From: CAWCAW01 sp963793645
Lineage (GTDB): Bacteria > Actinomycetota > Acidimicrobiia > Acidimicrobiales > UBA8190
Direction: 5' to 3'
Assembly (NCBI GenBank): GCA_963793645.1
Contig: CAWCAW010000010.1
Coordinates: forward strand, 124,001-188,000
DNA: 64,000 bases
The notes beneath the pieces are model-generated. The model had not been told where the DNA came from and did not search any database. It was given only the letters and a program-made list of their open reading frames with translations. A program made the translations under genes and the position numbers. Below, piece by piece: positions 1 to 8,735 of the stretch (position 1 is its first letter; each line of letters starts with the position of its first letter).

Positions 1-363
1 CTGATCGAGGCGTTCCGGGCCCGTCACGGCTTGCCGCTCGGACACCCCAAGGTGGCCTTGGTCGACCTGCAGTACCACGACGTGAACAAGGAGCGGGGGC
101 TGTACTACCGCCTCGAAGCACGCGACCGCATGGAGCGCATCACCGACGACGCCACCATCACCGAGGCCATGAACAAAGCCCCGGAAACCACCCGGGCCCG
201 CCTGCGAGGCGAGTTCATTCGGCGGGCCAAAGAGCGGCGACGCGACTTCACGGTGGACTGGGTCCACCTCAAGCTCAATGACCAGGCCCAGCGCACGGTA
301 TTGCTCAAGGATCCATTTCGATCCCATGACGAACGGGTCGAAAAACTCATCGCCAGCTTGTGA
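1..363 (+). CDS. pafA: Pup-protein ligase PafA, C-terminal part (5' end outside window)
   Basis: The reading frame is open from base 1 and encodes the last 120 residues of a Pup ligase, the enzyme that joins the prokaryotic ubiquitin-like protein Pup to lysines of proteins destined for the mycobacterial-type proteasome. The block DFTVDWVHLKLNDQAQRTVL followed by KDPFRSHDERVEKLIASL is the characteristic PafA/Dop carboxy-terminal signature; PafA rather than Dop is favoured by the close match to my memory of mycobacterial PafA. The ATP-binding and catalytic part lies upstream of the window. Its position just before tat genes and a HelY-type helicase matches the mycobacterial gene order. It marks the organism as an actinobacterium with a pupylation system. 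Confidence 0.93.
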   Translation: MIEAFRARHGLPLGHPKVALVDLQYHDVNKERGLYYRLEARDRMERITDDATITEAMNKAPETTRARLRGEFIRRAKERRRDFTVDWVHLKLNDQAQRTVLLKDPFRSHDERVEKLIASL

Positions 364-407
364 TCCTGCGCCCGTAAAGGCGCCCAGATCAAGTAGCCTC
401 GATTTCT

Positions 408-1064
408 ATGGCTCGTGAGGCGACCGACGCCTATGCACCTGTCGGGGGCTTCGACACCCTAAGCATCCCTCCCGTCGACGGCGTGCACATTGTGAGCATG
501 CCTGACGAGGATCGTTTCCCCCCTCGCCGGGGGGGCCGCTGGGTGCTCGAATGGGCACTCGTTCTCATCATTGCCTTGGGTGTGGCCGTCACGGTGCGGG
601 CCTTCGTCGTGCAGACGTTCTTCATCCCGTCGGCCTCCATGGAGCCGACGCTCATGATCGGCGACCGCATCCTCGTCGACAAGCTCAGCTATCACCTCCA
701 CAGCGTGCACGTCGGCGACATCATCGTGTTCAAGAAGCCGCCCGACGAAGTCGCCGCCCCCGATATCCAGGACCTGGTCAAGCGCGTCATCGGCTTGCCC
801 GGACAGTGGATCTCCTCGGCGCCCGGCGGGGACGTGTTGATCAATGGCAAGCCACTTCCCGAGCCGTGGCTGACGGCTTCGGCGCGGGCTGATCCGGGCC
901 CTCCCATCATGCTTCAGAAGATCCCCTCAGGGGATTACTTCATGATGGGGGACAACCGGGGGGACTCCGAGGACAGCCGCGTGTTCGGTCCCATTTCGGG
1001 ATCCCTCATCGTCGGGCGCGTGGTCGTGAGGATCTGGCCGTTCTCGTCGCTGCATATCTTCTGA
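408..1064 (+). CDS. lepB: Signal peptidase I
   Basis: A 218-residue type I signal peptidase, which removes Sec and Tat signal peptides on the outer face of the membrane. The first 45 residues are cytoplasmic, followed by one membrane helix at about 46-66. The catalytic serine is Ser77 in PSASMEPTL and the general-base lysine is Lys125 in VKRVIGLPG. The conserved box GDNRGDSEDSR lies near residues 177-187. The length is normal for an actinobacterial LepB. It lies 44 bp after pafA and precedes two tat genes, a protein-export neighbourhood. The ATG at 408 gives the whole cytoplasmic leader; no better internal start is visible. Confidence 0.95.
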   Translation: MAREATDAYAPVGGFDTLSIPPVDGVHIVSMPDEDRFPPRRGGRWVLEWALVLIIALGVAVTVRAFVVQTFFIPSASMEPTLMIGDRILVDKLSYHLHSVHVGDIIVFKKPPDEVAAPDIQDLVKRVIGLPGQWISSAPGGDVLINGKPLPEPWLTASARADPGPPIMLQKIPSGDYFMMGDNRGDSEDSRVFGPISGSLIVGRVVVRIWPFSSLHIF

Positions 1065-1139
1065 TCCTGCGCAGGGCGACTCGGGCACTGGCCACGCCGC
1101 CAGGGGGACCGCCGCCGCGAGCCGTAGACTCAGGACCGC

Positions 1140-1553
1140 ATGCTGTCGCTCAGCCCGGCGAAGCTCCTCGTCATCCTCGTGATCGCGATGATCGTGCTCG
1201 GTCCCGAGAAACTCCCGGGCGTGGCCCGTCAGCTCGGCGCGGCCTGGGGGGACATTCGCCGGTGGCGCACCAGGCTCGAGAACGAGGTACGCGACGTGTT
1301 CCCGGACCTGCCCGCCACCCACGAAGTGGCCCAAGTGGTGCGCTCGCCGCTGGCCTTCCTTGACCGGCTGGCCGACGAGCACGAGCGGGGCGCCAACAGC
1401 AACGGCGCCAGCGCCAACGGCTCCGATGGCACCTCCAGCCCGACTGTCTTACCCACGTCGGCACCGGGCACGCCGCCGGTAAGCGGCAGTGCGGGTTTGT
1501 CGGGAGCGGGGTCGGCGGGCATTGAGCCGGCGGACGACCCCAACATGAACTGA
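1140..1553 (+). CDS. Twin-arginine translocase subunit TatA/TatB
   Basis: A 137-residue protein with one short N-terminal membrane helix (about residues 5-20) followed directly by the VLGPEKLPGVARQLG amphipathic segment typical of the TatA/TatB family. A charged region and a low-complexity Ser/Gly/Pro tail follow. The GPEKLP motif and the length above 100 residues resemble TatB more than TatA, but the family is hard to split by eye. It would form the receptor or pore for export of folded proteins with TatC, which starts 14 bp downstream. The ATG at 1140 places the helix at the very N-terminus, as expected. Confidence 0.88.
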   Translation: MLSLSPAKLLVILVIAMIVLGPEKLPGVARQLGAAWGDIRRWRTRLENEVRDVFPDLPATHEVAQVVRSPLAFLDRLADEHERGANSNGASANGSDGTSSPTVLPTSAPGTPPVSGSAGLSGAGSAGIEPADDPNMN

Positions 1554-1567
1554 CCCCGGAGCCTGCT

Positions 1568-2335
1568 GTGGTCGCCCGTCCTCGCCTCCTTCGTCGCCGT
1601 GCCCGGCCGGCTCCCGACGCCATGACCCTCAGTGAGCACCTGGCCGAGCTCCGGCGCCGCCTGGTGATCAGCGTGATGGCCTTCAGCGTCTTCGCCATCG
1701 CCGCTTTCTTGCTGTACCAACGCATCTTGAATTTCTTGCAGTCCCCGTATTGCCGCGTGGCGCCGCATCACAACTGCCAGTTGTACCTGACGAGCCCTCT
1801 CGGGGGGTTATCGCTGCGCGTCGAGATCGGCGGCTACGGGGGACTGTTCCTGGCCTCTCCGGTGATCCTGTGGGAGCTGTGGCGCTTCATCACCCCGGGA
1901 CTGCGTTCCAACGAGAAGCGTTATGCCATCCCCTTCATCACGGCGTCGATGACGCTGTTCACGGCCGGGGCGGTGTTGGCGTACTTCACTTTTCCGCACG
2001 CTTTGCAATTCCTGGGGAGCATCGGCGGGCCCTCGTTAAAGGAGATTTACGACCCCGGCAAGTACATCGGTCTCATCTTGGCGCTGATGCTGGTGTTCGG
2101 GGTCACCTTCGAATTTCCCGTGATATTGGTGTCGCTCGAGCTCGTCGGAGTGCTCCAACCGGCCAAGCTGGCGTCTTGGCGGCGATGGGCCATCGTGCTC
2201 ATCGTGATCGTGGCCGCCGTGATCACCCCCAGTGGCGATCCGTTCTCGATGCTGGCACTGGCCGTGCCGCTGTATGTGTTCTACGAGATCTCCATCATCA
2301 TCGGCAGGATCTTCAAGCGAACATCGCGCTCGTGA
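1568..2335 (+). CDS. tatC: Sec-independent protein translocase TatC
   Basis: A 255-residue polytopic membrane protein with the TatC signature LSEHLAELRRRL near the N-terminus, and six membrane helices spread over residues about 36-250. TatC recognises the twin-arginine signal peptide. The GTG at 1568 gives an arginine-rich leader; an ATG at 1622 (MTLSEHL) would give a more conventional N-terminus and is a real alternative. The stop codon overlaps the GTG start of the helicase gene as GTGA, suggesting translational coupling. The tatA/B, tatC, helicase order is the standard actinobacterial arrangement. Confidence 0.95.
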   Translation: MVARPRLLRRRARPAPDAMTLSEHLAELRRRLVISVMAFSVFAIAAFLLYQRILNFLQSPYCRVAPHHNCQLYLTSPLGGLSLRVEIGGYGGLFLASPVILWELWRFITPGLRSNEKRYAIPFITASMTLFTAGAVLAYFTFPHALQFLGSIGGPSLKEIYDPGKYIGLILALMLVFGVTFEFPVILVSLELVGVLQPAKLASWRRWAIVLIVIVAAVITPSGDPFSMLALAVPLYVFYEISIIIGRIFKRTSRS

Positions 2336-4473
2336 GCGAGGTCGCCAGCGGCACATCGGTCCGCCAGGCCCTCGAGGCGCGCCTCGGCTTTGCTCTCGAT
2401 CGTTTCCAGAGCGAGGCCATAGACGCCTTGGAGGCGGGCCGATCGGTGCTGGTGTCGGCGCCCACCGGCTCGGGAAAGACAGTGGTGGCCGACTACGCGG
2501 TCGCCCAGGCTCTGAGCCAAGGGCGCAAGGCCTTTTACACGACGCCGTTGAAGGCCTTGTCCAACCAGAAATTCAGCGAGCTGGCGGCGGCCCACGGTGC
2601 GGCGTCGGTCGGCTTGCTTACCGGCGACATCTCGCATCAGCCCGATGCACCGGTGGTCGTCATGACCACCGAGGTGTTGCGCAACATGCTCTTCGCACGA
2701 GCACCGGCACTCCACGGGCTCGGCATCGTGGTGCTCGACGAAGTGCATTACCTCCAAGACCCGAACCGGGGATCGGTATGGGAGGAGGTGATCATCTTGG
2801 CCCCGCCCGAGGTGGTCCTGGTGTGTTTATCGGCCACGGTCGCCAACGCCGCCGAATTCGGCGCCTGGCTCAGATCGGTGCGCGGTCCCATTGATGTCGT
2901 CGTCGAACATCGCCGCCCGGTGGAACTCGCCAATCATGTGGCCGTGGCGCAAAAGGGGAGTCGCTACGTCGAGCTGGTACCGGTGCTGCGCTATGGGGCC
3001 CTCGATCCTCAAGCGCTCGCCCTCGATCAGCGCATCGCCCGCCTGGCCAGTCGGCCCGGGGGCCTACGCCACTCGCGCCTGGCCACGCCACGACGCACCG
3101 AGCTGATCGAGGCACTGGGCGACAAGGGCCTGCTCCCGGCCATCGTCTTTATCTTCAGCCGGGCCGCCTGTGACGCCGCGGTGGAACAGTGCCTCGCCGA
3201 CGGGCTGCGTCTCACCACAGCCGATCAGCGCGCCGAGATCAGGGCCCGGGCCGAAGCGCACACCGAAGAGTTGGCCGAGGACGACCTTGGCATCCTCGGC
3301 TACGGACCGTGGATCGCCGGCCTTGAGGCCGGCGTGGCCCCGCATCACGCCGGGATGATCCCCGCCTTTCGAGAAGCCGTCGAGGACTGCTTTTCATCCG
3401 GTTTGCTCCAGGTCGTCTTCGCCACCGAGACGCTGGCACTCGGTATCAACATGCCGGCTCGCACCGTCGTCATCGAGCGGCTGGTGAAGGTACGAGAGCA
3501 CGGACGCAGTGCGTTGACCTCAGGCGAATACGCGCAGCTCACCGGCCGCGCCGGACGGCGAGGACTCGATTCGGTCGGCCACGCCGTGGTGCCGTGGTCG
3601 GCGCATGTGCAGCTGTCGGAGGTGGCCGCCCTGGCCACCTCGGCCCCGGCTGACCTCACGTCCTCGTTCCGGCCTACCTACAACCTCGCCGTCAACCTCG
3701 TGCGTCGTTATGAGGCCGACCAGGTGCACTTCATCTTGGATCGATCCTTCGCCCAGTTTCTCGACCGGCGTCACCACCACGCCTTGTCGCGGCGCCTCGA
3801 CAGGACACTTCGTTTGCTTCAGGGCTGGGGGCACGTCGATCTGGACAGGTGGGAGCTCACCGCTCGAGGGGAGCTCCTGGCCCGCATCTATCACGAGTCC
3901 GATCTGCTCATCGCCGAAGCACTGGCCGACGGGCTCTTCGACGGATTGGATCCGCCCGCTTTGGCAGGTGTCGTTTCGGCCTGCACCTTTGAGGTGCGCT
4001 CGGGACGATGGCGAGACGAGGCGAACCCCCCCAGTGCAGTGCGTGATGGCGTCATCGCGCTCGAGGTCCTGGCCGACCGACTGCGCACCGACGAGCGCTC
4101 GGCGCGACTGCCCGCCACTCGCCCGCCCGACGCCGGGTTCAGCGAGGTCGCTGTTCGCTGGGCTCGGCGCGAGCGCCTCGAACCCGTCCTCGAGCGTGCT
4201 GACATGGCACCGGGCGATTTCGTGCGCAACACCAAACTGCTGGTCGACTTGTTGCGTCAGCTGGCCGTGGTGGCACCGAATGCCGACACCGCATCCAGTG
4301 CCCTGGCGGCCTCCGTGGCGTTGGCGCGTGGCGTGGTGGCCGCCTCGGCAGGACCCTCCCAGGTGGTGGGGAAGGTGGTCCCTGGGGCCCCCTCGGGGTC
4401 CCCGGAAAGCCGCCTGGAGCAGGGATTTCCAGGCGGGAAGGGGTCCGCCACCTCCGGTCGCGGCCGGTCCTAG
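2332..4473 (+). CDS. helY: DEAD/DEAH-box RNA helicase, Ski2/HelY type
   Basis: A 713-residue superfamily 2 helicase. Visible motifs are the Q-like segment FALDRFQSEAI, Walker A SAPTGSGKT, motif Ia TTPLKALSNQKF, the DEVH box in VVLDEVHYLQD, SAT in LSATVANAAEF, and motif VI QLTGRAGRRGLDSVG. This is the arrangement of the Ski2/Mtr4 group, represented in mycobacteria by HelY. It is shorter than mycobacterial HelY (about 900 residues), mainly in the C-terminal half. The GTG start at 2332 overlaps the tatC stop by four bases (GTGA). A longer open frame runs upstream through tatC, but that part is a shadow of tatC. Confidence 0.9.
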   Translation: MSEVASGTSVRQALEARLGFALDRFQSEAIDALEAGRSVLVSAPTGSGKTVVADYAVAQALSQGRKAFYTTPLKALSNQKFSELAAAHGAASVGLLTGDISHQPDAPVVVMTTEVLRNMLFARAPALHGLGIVVLDEVHYLQDPNRGSVWEEVIILAPPEVVLVCLSATVANAAEFGAWLRSVRGPIDVVVEHRRPVELANHVAVAQKGSRYVELVPVLRYGALDPQALALDQRIARLASRPGGLRHSRLATPRRTELIEALGDKGLLPAIVFIFSRAACDAAVEQCLADGLRLTTADQRAEIRARAEAHTEELAEDDLGILGYGPWIAGLEAGVAPHHAGMIPAFREAVEDCFSSGLLQVVFATETLALGINMPARTVVIERLVKVREHGRSALTSGEYAQLTGRAGRRGLDSVGHAVVPWSAHVQLSEVAALATSAPADLTSSFRPTYNLAVNLVRRYEADQVHFILDRSFAQFLDRRHHHALSRRLDRTLRLLQGWGHVDLDRWELTARGELLARIYHESDLLIAEALADGLFDGLDPPALAGVVSACTFEVRSGRWRDEANPPSAVRDGVIALEVLADRLRTDERSARLPATRPPDAGFSEVAVRWARRERLEPVLERADMAPGDFVRNTKLLVDLLRQLAVVAPNADTASSALAASVALARGVVAASAGPSQVVGKVVPGAPSGSPESRLEQGFPGGKGSATSGRGRS

Positions 4474-4485
4474 TGTTTCCGGGGC

Positions 4486-6151
4486 ATGTTCCCCTACGTC
4501 GAGGAGTCCTTCTCCGACGAGGAGGCTGACGTCCTTCGCCGGTACGTCACCAACCTCGACGGGCCGGTCTTCGCTTTGGTCAACTTGCCCGAGGTGGTCA
4601 AGGGCGCCCTGTTCGCTCGCTACTCGCGCTCGCCCAAGAGCCTGCGCCGGCTGTTCCTCGACGAGTTCGTCGGAGATCTCGATGTCAGTGGCGACGCTAG
4701 TGTCGACGCCACCGTCGGGCTCGAGCGGGCCGAGCGGCTCTACGAGCGGGTCTTCTTCGAGTACGGCGATGACTCGGTGGCACAACTCGGTGGCGTGCAC
4801 CTGGCCTGTGAGCAGGCGTCCAATCTCCTCACCAAGGTGCTGGAGCGAGGCCGCCTCATGGCGTATCTCGAGCAGTCGACGCGTTACATCGCCTACGACA
4901 ACCGCATGCCGTCGGGGCACTATCGCTATTTCCGGGACCCCGAAGTCCTCGAATCGTCCTTGGGCGCCCGTTACGTGGGTGACCTCGACCGCATGTTCGA
5001 CACCTACGGCGCGCTACTTCCCGAGATGCAGACGTGGCTCACCGAGCGCTTCCCTCGGCAAGCCGGTGACTCCGATTTCGTCTATCGCCAGTCGATCAAG
5101 GCCAAGGCCCTCGACGCGCTGCGCGGCCTCTTGCCGGCCGCTTCGCTGTCGAATGTGGGGATGTACGGGACGGGTCAGTCCTACGAGATGCTGTTGCTAC
5201 GCATGCGGTCCCATCCACTGCCCGAAGCGCGTCATTACGCCGGCTTGATGCTCACAGAACTTCGCAAGGTCATCCCCTCGTTCTTGCAACGCGTGGATCT
5301 CCCCGAGCGCGGCGGGGCATGGTCGCGCTACATCGACTCCACTCGCGAAGACACCGCTGAGACCGTACGGCGCTTGTGGGGCGACGAGGGTGAGGACGCT
5401 GCGGGCGGACCCGATGGGGACGATGCCGAGACCAGCGGGGTCTCGTCGGTGCATCTCGTCGACTTCGATCCCGATGGCGAGGACAAGGTGATAGCGGCCA
5501 TGAGCTATCCGCACAGTGCGGTGAGTGACGCCGAGACGTTGCGGCGGGTGCGGGCGCTGGGTGCCGAGGACAAACGGGCCATTATGCGTGCCTACGTGGG
5601 TACGCGGACCAACCGCCGCCACCGGCCCGGGCGGGCCTTCGAGGCCACGTCCTACCGCTTCGACGTGGTATCGGACTACGGCGCCTTTCGCGACTTGCAG
5701 CGCCATCGCATGCTCACCGTCGAGTGGCAGGCGCTCGGGGCCACACCTCGGCTACGAGGTGCCTCCCGAAGTGGTCGAATCCGGGTTGACCGGTCCGTTC
5801 GATGCGTCCATGGCGCGTTCGGCCGAGCTGTTCGCCACCATGCAAGGGGTGCTGCCGCGCCAGGCGCCTTACGCGGTGGCCCTCGGCTATCGCATGCGCT
5901 ATGTGATGGAGATGAACGCGCGTGAGGCCATGCACGTCGTCGAACTGCGGTCGGGCCGCCAGGGCCATCCCACGTACCGGGTGGTGGCCCAGGAGATGCA
6001 TCGGCTCGTCGCCGAGCGCGCCGGGCATCGGCTCATCGCGGAGGCGATGAGCTTCGTCGATCATTCCTCCCACGATCTCGAACGTCTGGAAGCCGAGCGA
6101 AACGCCGAGGCGAAGCGCATGGCGGCCAATCGCAGCGCCACATCGAACTGA
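4486..6151 (+). CDS. ThyX-family (FAD-dependent thymidylate synthase-like) protein with two ThyX domains, frameshifted
   Basis: Encodes about 554 residues once a single surplus base is ignored. The first ThyX-like domain (about 1-230) contains FARYSRSPKSLRRLFLDEF and a GDDSVAQL...EQSTRYIAYD block. The second (about 350-550) contains RAFEATSYRFD and RHRMLTVEWQ. The frame changes at 5736-5740, where GGGG should be GGG, giving ALGPHLGYEVPPE instead of ALGATPRL. ThyX enzymes make dTMP with reduced flavin and methylenetetrahydrofolate. Tandem ThyX-domain proteins occur in actinobacteria, but whether they are true thymidylate synthases is uncertain, since the classical RHRxxSxNE motif is altered here. 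Confidence 0.75.
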
Positions 6152-6617
6152 CGCGTGGCGCCGGCCATCGCCGGCGCGTCGTCGCCATGGCTGTCGGCGA
6201 TACGGGAAAACATCGAAAGCTGTGACCAGGGAAGACGCGCGAATCGCCAGGTACGGGCGGGGAATGCGCACTTGACGTCATGGAGGAAGCGCAGCGTAAG
6301 GTTCGCCCCAGTCCCAGACGCCCCGTTGGTCCTCGTGACGGTTTGAGCCGGATGGAGGTCGAGGGGGGGATGCTGTGAGAGGCGGGTGGAGGCCCGAGGG
6401 ACCGAGTAGAGAACGTCGCACCGCGATGCTGGGGCAACCCGCGCCGTGGTGAGATGGCACCAAAGGTCCCCGGGCCTTACCGCCCTCAACCCATCAGTCG
6501 GGTCCCGCCCGGAGCTTGGGCTCGTGCACCGGACTCCCTGTCCGTGGCCAAGGTGCATGGAGCGCGCATGGGAGCAGATATGCTCCCCCGGCGTCAGACG
6601 ACCGTGAAGGGCAATTG
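6152..6617 (+). other. Gene-free stretch between the ThyX-like gene and the DUF4193 gene
   Basis: I see no convincing coding region here. It opens with a perfect GC-rich hairpin (listed separately) and ends with the likely promoter region of the DUF4193 gene, whose ribosome-binding site GAAGG lies at 6606-6610. Short open frames on both strands have no recognisable motif and look like by-products of high GC content. Confidence 0.5.
6158..6177 (+). terminator. Hairpin terminator after the ThyX-like gene
   Basis: A perfect 8-bp stem GCGCCGGC/GCCGGCGC with a CATC loop starts 6 bp after the stop codon. There is no T-tract, but strong hairpins without one are common at gene ends in high-GC actinobacteria. 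Confidence 0.5.
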
Positions 6618-7115
6618 ATGGCCGACGACCTGGACGATGTGACGGAACCCGAGGAGATTGACGCCGAGGAGCTCGTCGACATCGAAGATGACGCGCTGCT
6701 CGAAGAGGACCTCGAGGATGACGACGAGGACATCGACGACAGCGCCCTCGATGAGGATGACGACGACCTCGAGGTCGTCGTCGAAGCCGCGCCCGTAAAG
6801 GGAGCCAAGGCCTCAGGCAAGGCGGCCGCCCCCGCCGCCGCTGCTGCTGTGGTCGAGGAGGCTGAAGAGGACGACGAAGAAGTCGAGGACGAAGACGTCG
6901 AGGCCAGCCTGGACCAGATCTTGAAGGAGCGGCTGGTCGTCGAGGAGGACGAGGAGGTCGAGGAGGAGCCCGCCGAGCCCGATGACCGGTCGGAGATCGC
7001 CGATCGCGTCCTTCCCAAACAGCCCGACGAGTTCGTCTGTCGCTCCTGTTTCCTCGTCAAGCACGCCAGCCAGTTGGCCAACCCCGACAAGGGCCTGTGT
7101 CGAGACTGCGTGTGA
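6618..7115 (+). CDS. DUF4193-family acidic protein with a C-terminal zinc-ribbon-like motif
   Basis: A 165-residue protein. About the first 135 residues are extremely acidic and of low complexity, with one Ala-rich interruption. The last 30 hold the conserved DUF4193 block EFVCRSCFLVKHASQLA...LCRDCV. The two CxxC pairs (CRSC and CRDC) probably bind zinc. The ATG at 6618 follows a GAAGG ribosome-binding site at 6606-6610; a longer frame upstream has no such site. DUF4193 proteins are found across actinobacteria and their function is unknown. The acidic region is much longer than in the mycobacterial members as I remember them. Confidence 0.85.
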   Translation: MADDLDDVTEPEEIDAEELVDIEDDALLEEDLEDDDEDIDDSALDEDDDDLEVVVEAAPVKGAKASGKAAAPAAAAAVVEEAEEDDEEVEDEDVEASLDQILKERLVVEEDEEVEEEPAEPDDRSEIADRVLPKQPDEFVCRSCFLVKHASQLANPDKGLCRDCV

Positions 7116-7140
7116 TGTCTCTGACCCGACCCGAGTCTCG

Positions 7141-7785
7141 ATGCGCCGCGAGGACACGGTGACCGAAGACGAGGTCAAGTCGGCCGCCAACCGCCTGCTC
7201 GATGCCCTCATCTTCGCTCCCGCTGGTTTGGCCCTGACGGCGGCTGAGGAGTTCCCGCGGCTGGCCGAAAAAGGGAAACACCGCATCGAGGGCCAGGTGA
7301 ACACCGCGCGCGTGGTGGGTCAGTTCGTGGTGCAGATGGCGCGCAGCCAGCTCGAACAGACGTTGCGGCGGCCCACCGCGAAACCGGCGCCGTCGTCGTC
7401 ACCCCAAAGGACCCCGACAGGCGTCGACAGTCACCCCGAGGCCGACGGGGCGCCTAGCGCTCGAGAAGAGTGGAGCGGGTCGCCGGGGAGCGAATCTCGA
7501 AGCCTCATTCCGGGTGGGGCACCGTCGGTGGGCGCCACCAATGGCACGAGTTCGGCCGAGAGCCTGGCCATCCCCGGTTACGACACGTTGTCGGCGTCCC
7601 AGGTGGTGCAGCGCCTCGGAGGCCTGTCTCTCCACGAGCTCGAGGAAGTGCGTACCCACGAGGTGGAACACCGGCATCGGCGCACGATTCTGAACCGGGT
7701 GGACCAGCTCCTCAACCTGGCTACGGGCGGGCCCGCTGACCATGTCGGCGCCGCCACCGATGCCGACGTCGCCCCGCCTGACTAG
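7141..7785 (+). CDS. Uncharacterised actinobacterial protein with conserved N- and C-terminal helices
   Basis: A 214-residue protein I cannot assign to a named family. Residues 10-85 form a predicted helical segment (KSAANRLLDALIFAPAGLAL onwards). A Ser/Pro-rich disordered middle follows. The C-terminal segment contains IPGYDTLSASQVVQRLGGL and LHELEEVRTHEVEHRHRRTI, a pattern I associate with small actinobacterial proteins of unknown role. The start is ambiguous: ATG 7141, or GTG 7159, which has AGGA at 7151-7154 at a plausible distance. It lies between the DUF4193 gene and a GNAT gene on the same strand. Confidence 0.65.
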   Translation: MRREDTVTEDEVKSAANRLLDALIFAPAGLALTAAEEFPRLAEKGKHRIEGQVNTARVVGQFVVQMARSQLEQTLRRPTAKPAPSSSPQRTPTGVDSHPEADGAPSAREEWSGSPGSESRSLIPGGAPSVGATNGTSSAESLAIPGYDTLSASQVVQRLGGLSLHELEEVRTHEVEHRHRRTILNRVDQLLNLATGGPADHVGAATDADVAPPD

Positions 7786-7809
7786 CGCCGGAGTGCGAGA
7801 GACGGTGTG

Positions 7810-8286
7810 ATGGAGGGAGCCCGGCCGGCGACACGTGCGGACGCCATCCGGTGCGCCGAGCTGTGCCAAGAGGCGCTCGACACGCTGCAACAGGCACGCG
7901 GGGGACCGCTCTTCGCCCGCCGTGAGAGCGGGCTGGTGGTCAAAGCCTTGCTTCGACCCGGTGGTCTTGATCGTGTACTTACCGACGGCCGCCGCCGCGT
8001 CATGGTGGGGCTGCTCGACGCCGCTGTGGTCGGTCTGGCTCTGGGCCGGCTCGAAGCCGTCGGCGATATCACCATCGGGGTGATCGAGGGGCTCTATGTC
8101 GAGCCCGAGGGGAGGGGAGTGGGCGTGGGCGCCGCCTTGCTCGAGTCCCTGATGCACTGGTTCGCGTCATCGCATTGTCGAGGCGTGGACAGCTCCGCTC
8201 TACCGGGGGACCGAGGGGTGAAGAACTTCTTCGAAGCGGCCGGCTTCAAAGCTCGGCTCATCACCATGCACCGAGAGTTGGATTGA
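7810..8286 (+). CDS. GNAT-family N-acetyltransferase
   Basis: A protein of about 158 residues with a GNAT fold. The acetyl-CoA binding loop is visible in GLYVEPEGRGVGVGAALLES (motif A, about residues 97-116), followed by a C-terminal strand-helix GVKNFFEAAGFKA. GNAT enzymes transfer an acetyl group from acetyl-CoA to an amine; the substrate cannot be told from sequence. ATG 7810 is preceded in frame by GTG 7807, and either may be used. Its stop overlaps the TTG start of the Nudix gene (TTGA), so the two are probably co-translated. Confidence 0.85.
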   Translation: MEGARPATRADAIRCAELCQEALDTLQQARGGPLFARRESGLVVKALLRPGGLDRVLTDGRRRVMVGLLDAAVVGLALGRLEAVGDITIGVIEGLYVEPEGRGVGVGAALLESLMHWFASSHCRGVDSSALPGDRGVKNFFEAAGFKARLITMHRELD

Positions 8287-8696
8287 CCGAGCCGACGGCG
8301 CCTCTTGTGCCGACGCTGGCGGTGGGTGCGGTGGCCACGGTGGGCGGTGCGATTCTTCTCGTGCGACGCCGCCACCCTCCCGAGCGGGGCCGGTGGAGCC
8401 TGCCGGGGGGCAAGGTCGAACCGGGCGAACTGCTGGCGGTGGCGGTGGAGCGCGAGATGGCGGAGGAGACGGGTCTGGTGGCGCGCTGCGGCGCTTTTGT
8501 GGGGTGGGCGGAGCGCATCGGGCCCACTCACCATTTCGTGATCCTCGACTTCGAGGTGGCCGTCGACGACGATCAGGTGCCGGTGGCGGGCGGTGACGCC
8601 GGCGAGGTGGCGTGGGTGGCGCTGGAGGCGCTCGGTTCTGTCGACCTTGTCAGCGGTCTTGAGGACTTCCTCCGACATCACGGCGTCATGGCGTGA
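8283..8696 (+). CDS. Nudix hydrolase
   Basis: A 137-residue Nudix protein. The Nudix box Gx5Ex7REUxEExGU is complete from GKVEPGE through REMAEETGL, giving the Mg2+-binding helix. These enzymes hydrolyse nucleoside diphosphates linked to another group; the substrate here is not evident. The likely start is the TTG at 8283, which overlaps the GNAT stop codon; GTG 8307 is an alternative that would shorten the first strand. The following gene is convergent. Confidence 0.88.
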   Translation: MTEPTAPLVPTLAVGAVATVGGAILLVRRRHPPERGRWSLPGGKVEPGELLAVAVEREMAEETGLVARCGAFVGWAERIGPTHHFVILDFEVAVDDDQVPVAGGDAGEVAWVALEALGSVDLVSGLEDFLRHHGVMA

Positions 8697-8735
8697 CGGC
8701 CGCATCCGGGTCGGCCAGGTGGGGGCCGGGGAAGA

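Noticed and set aside
3520..4920. Minus-strand open frame of 466 codons
   Set aside because: Antisense to the helicase and ThyX-like genes, no motif, typical GC-rich shadow.
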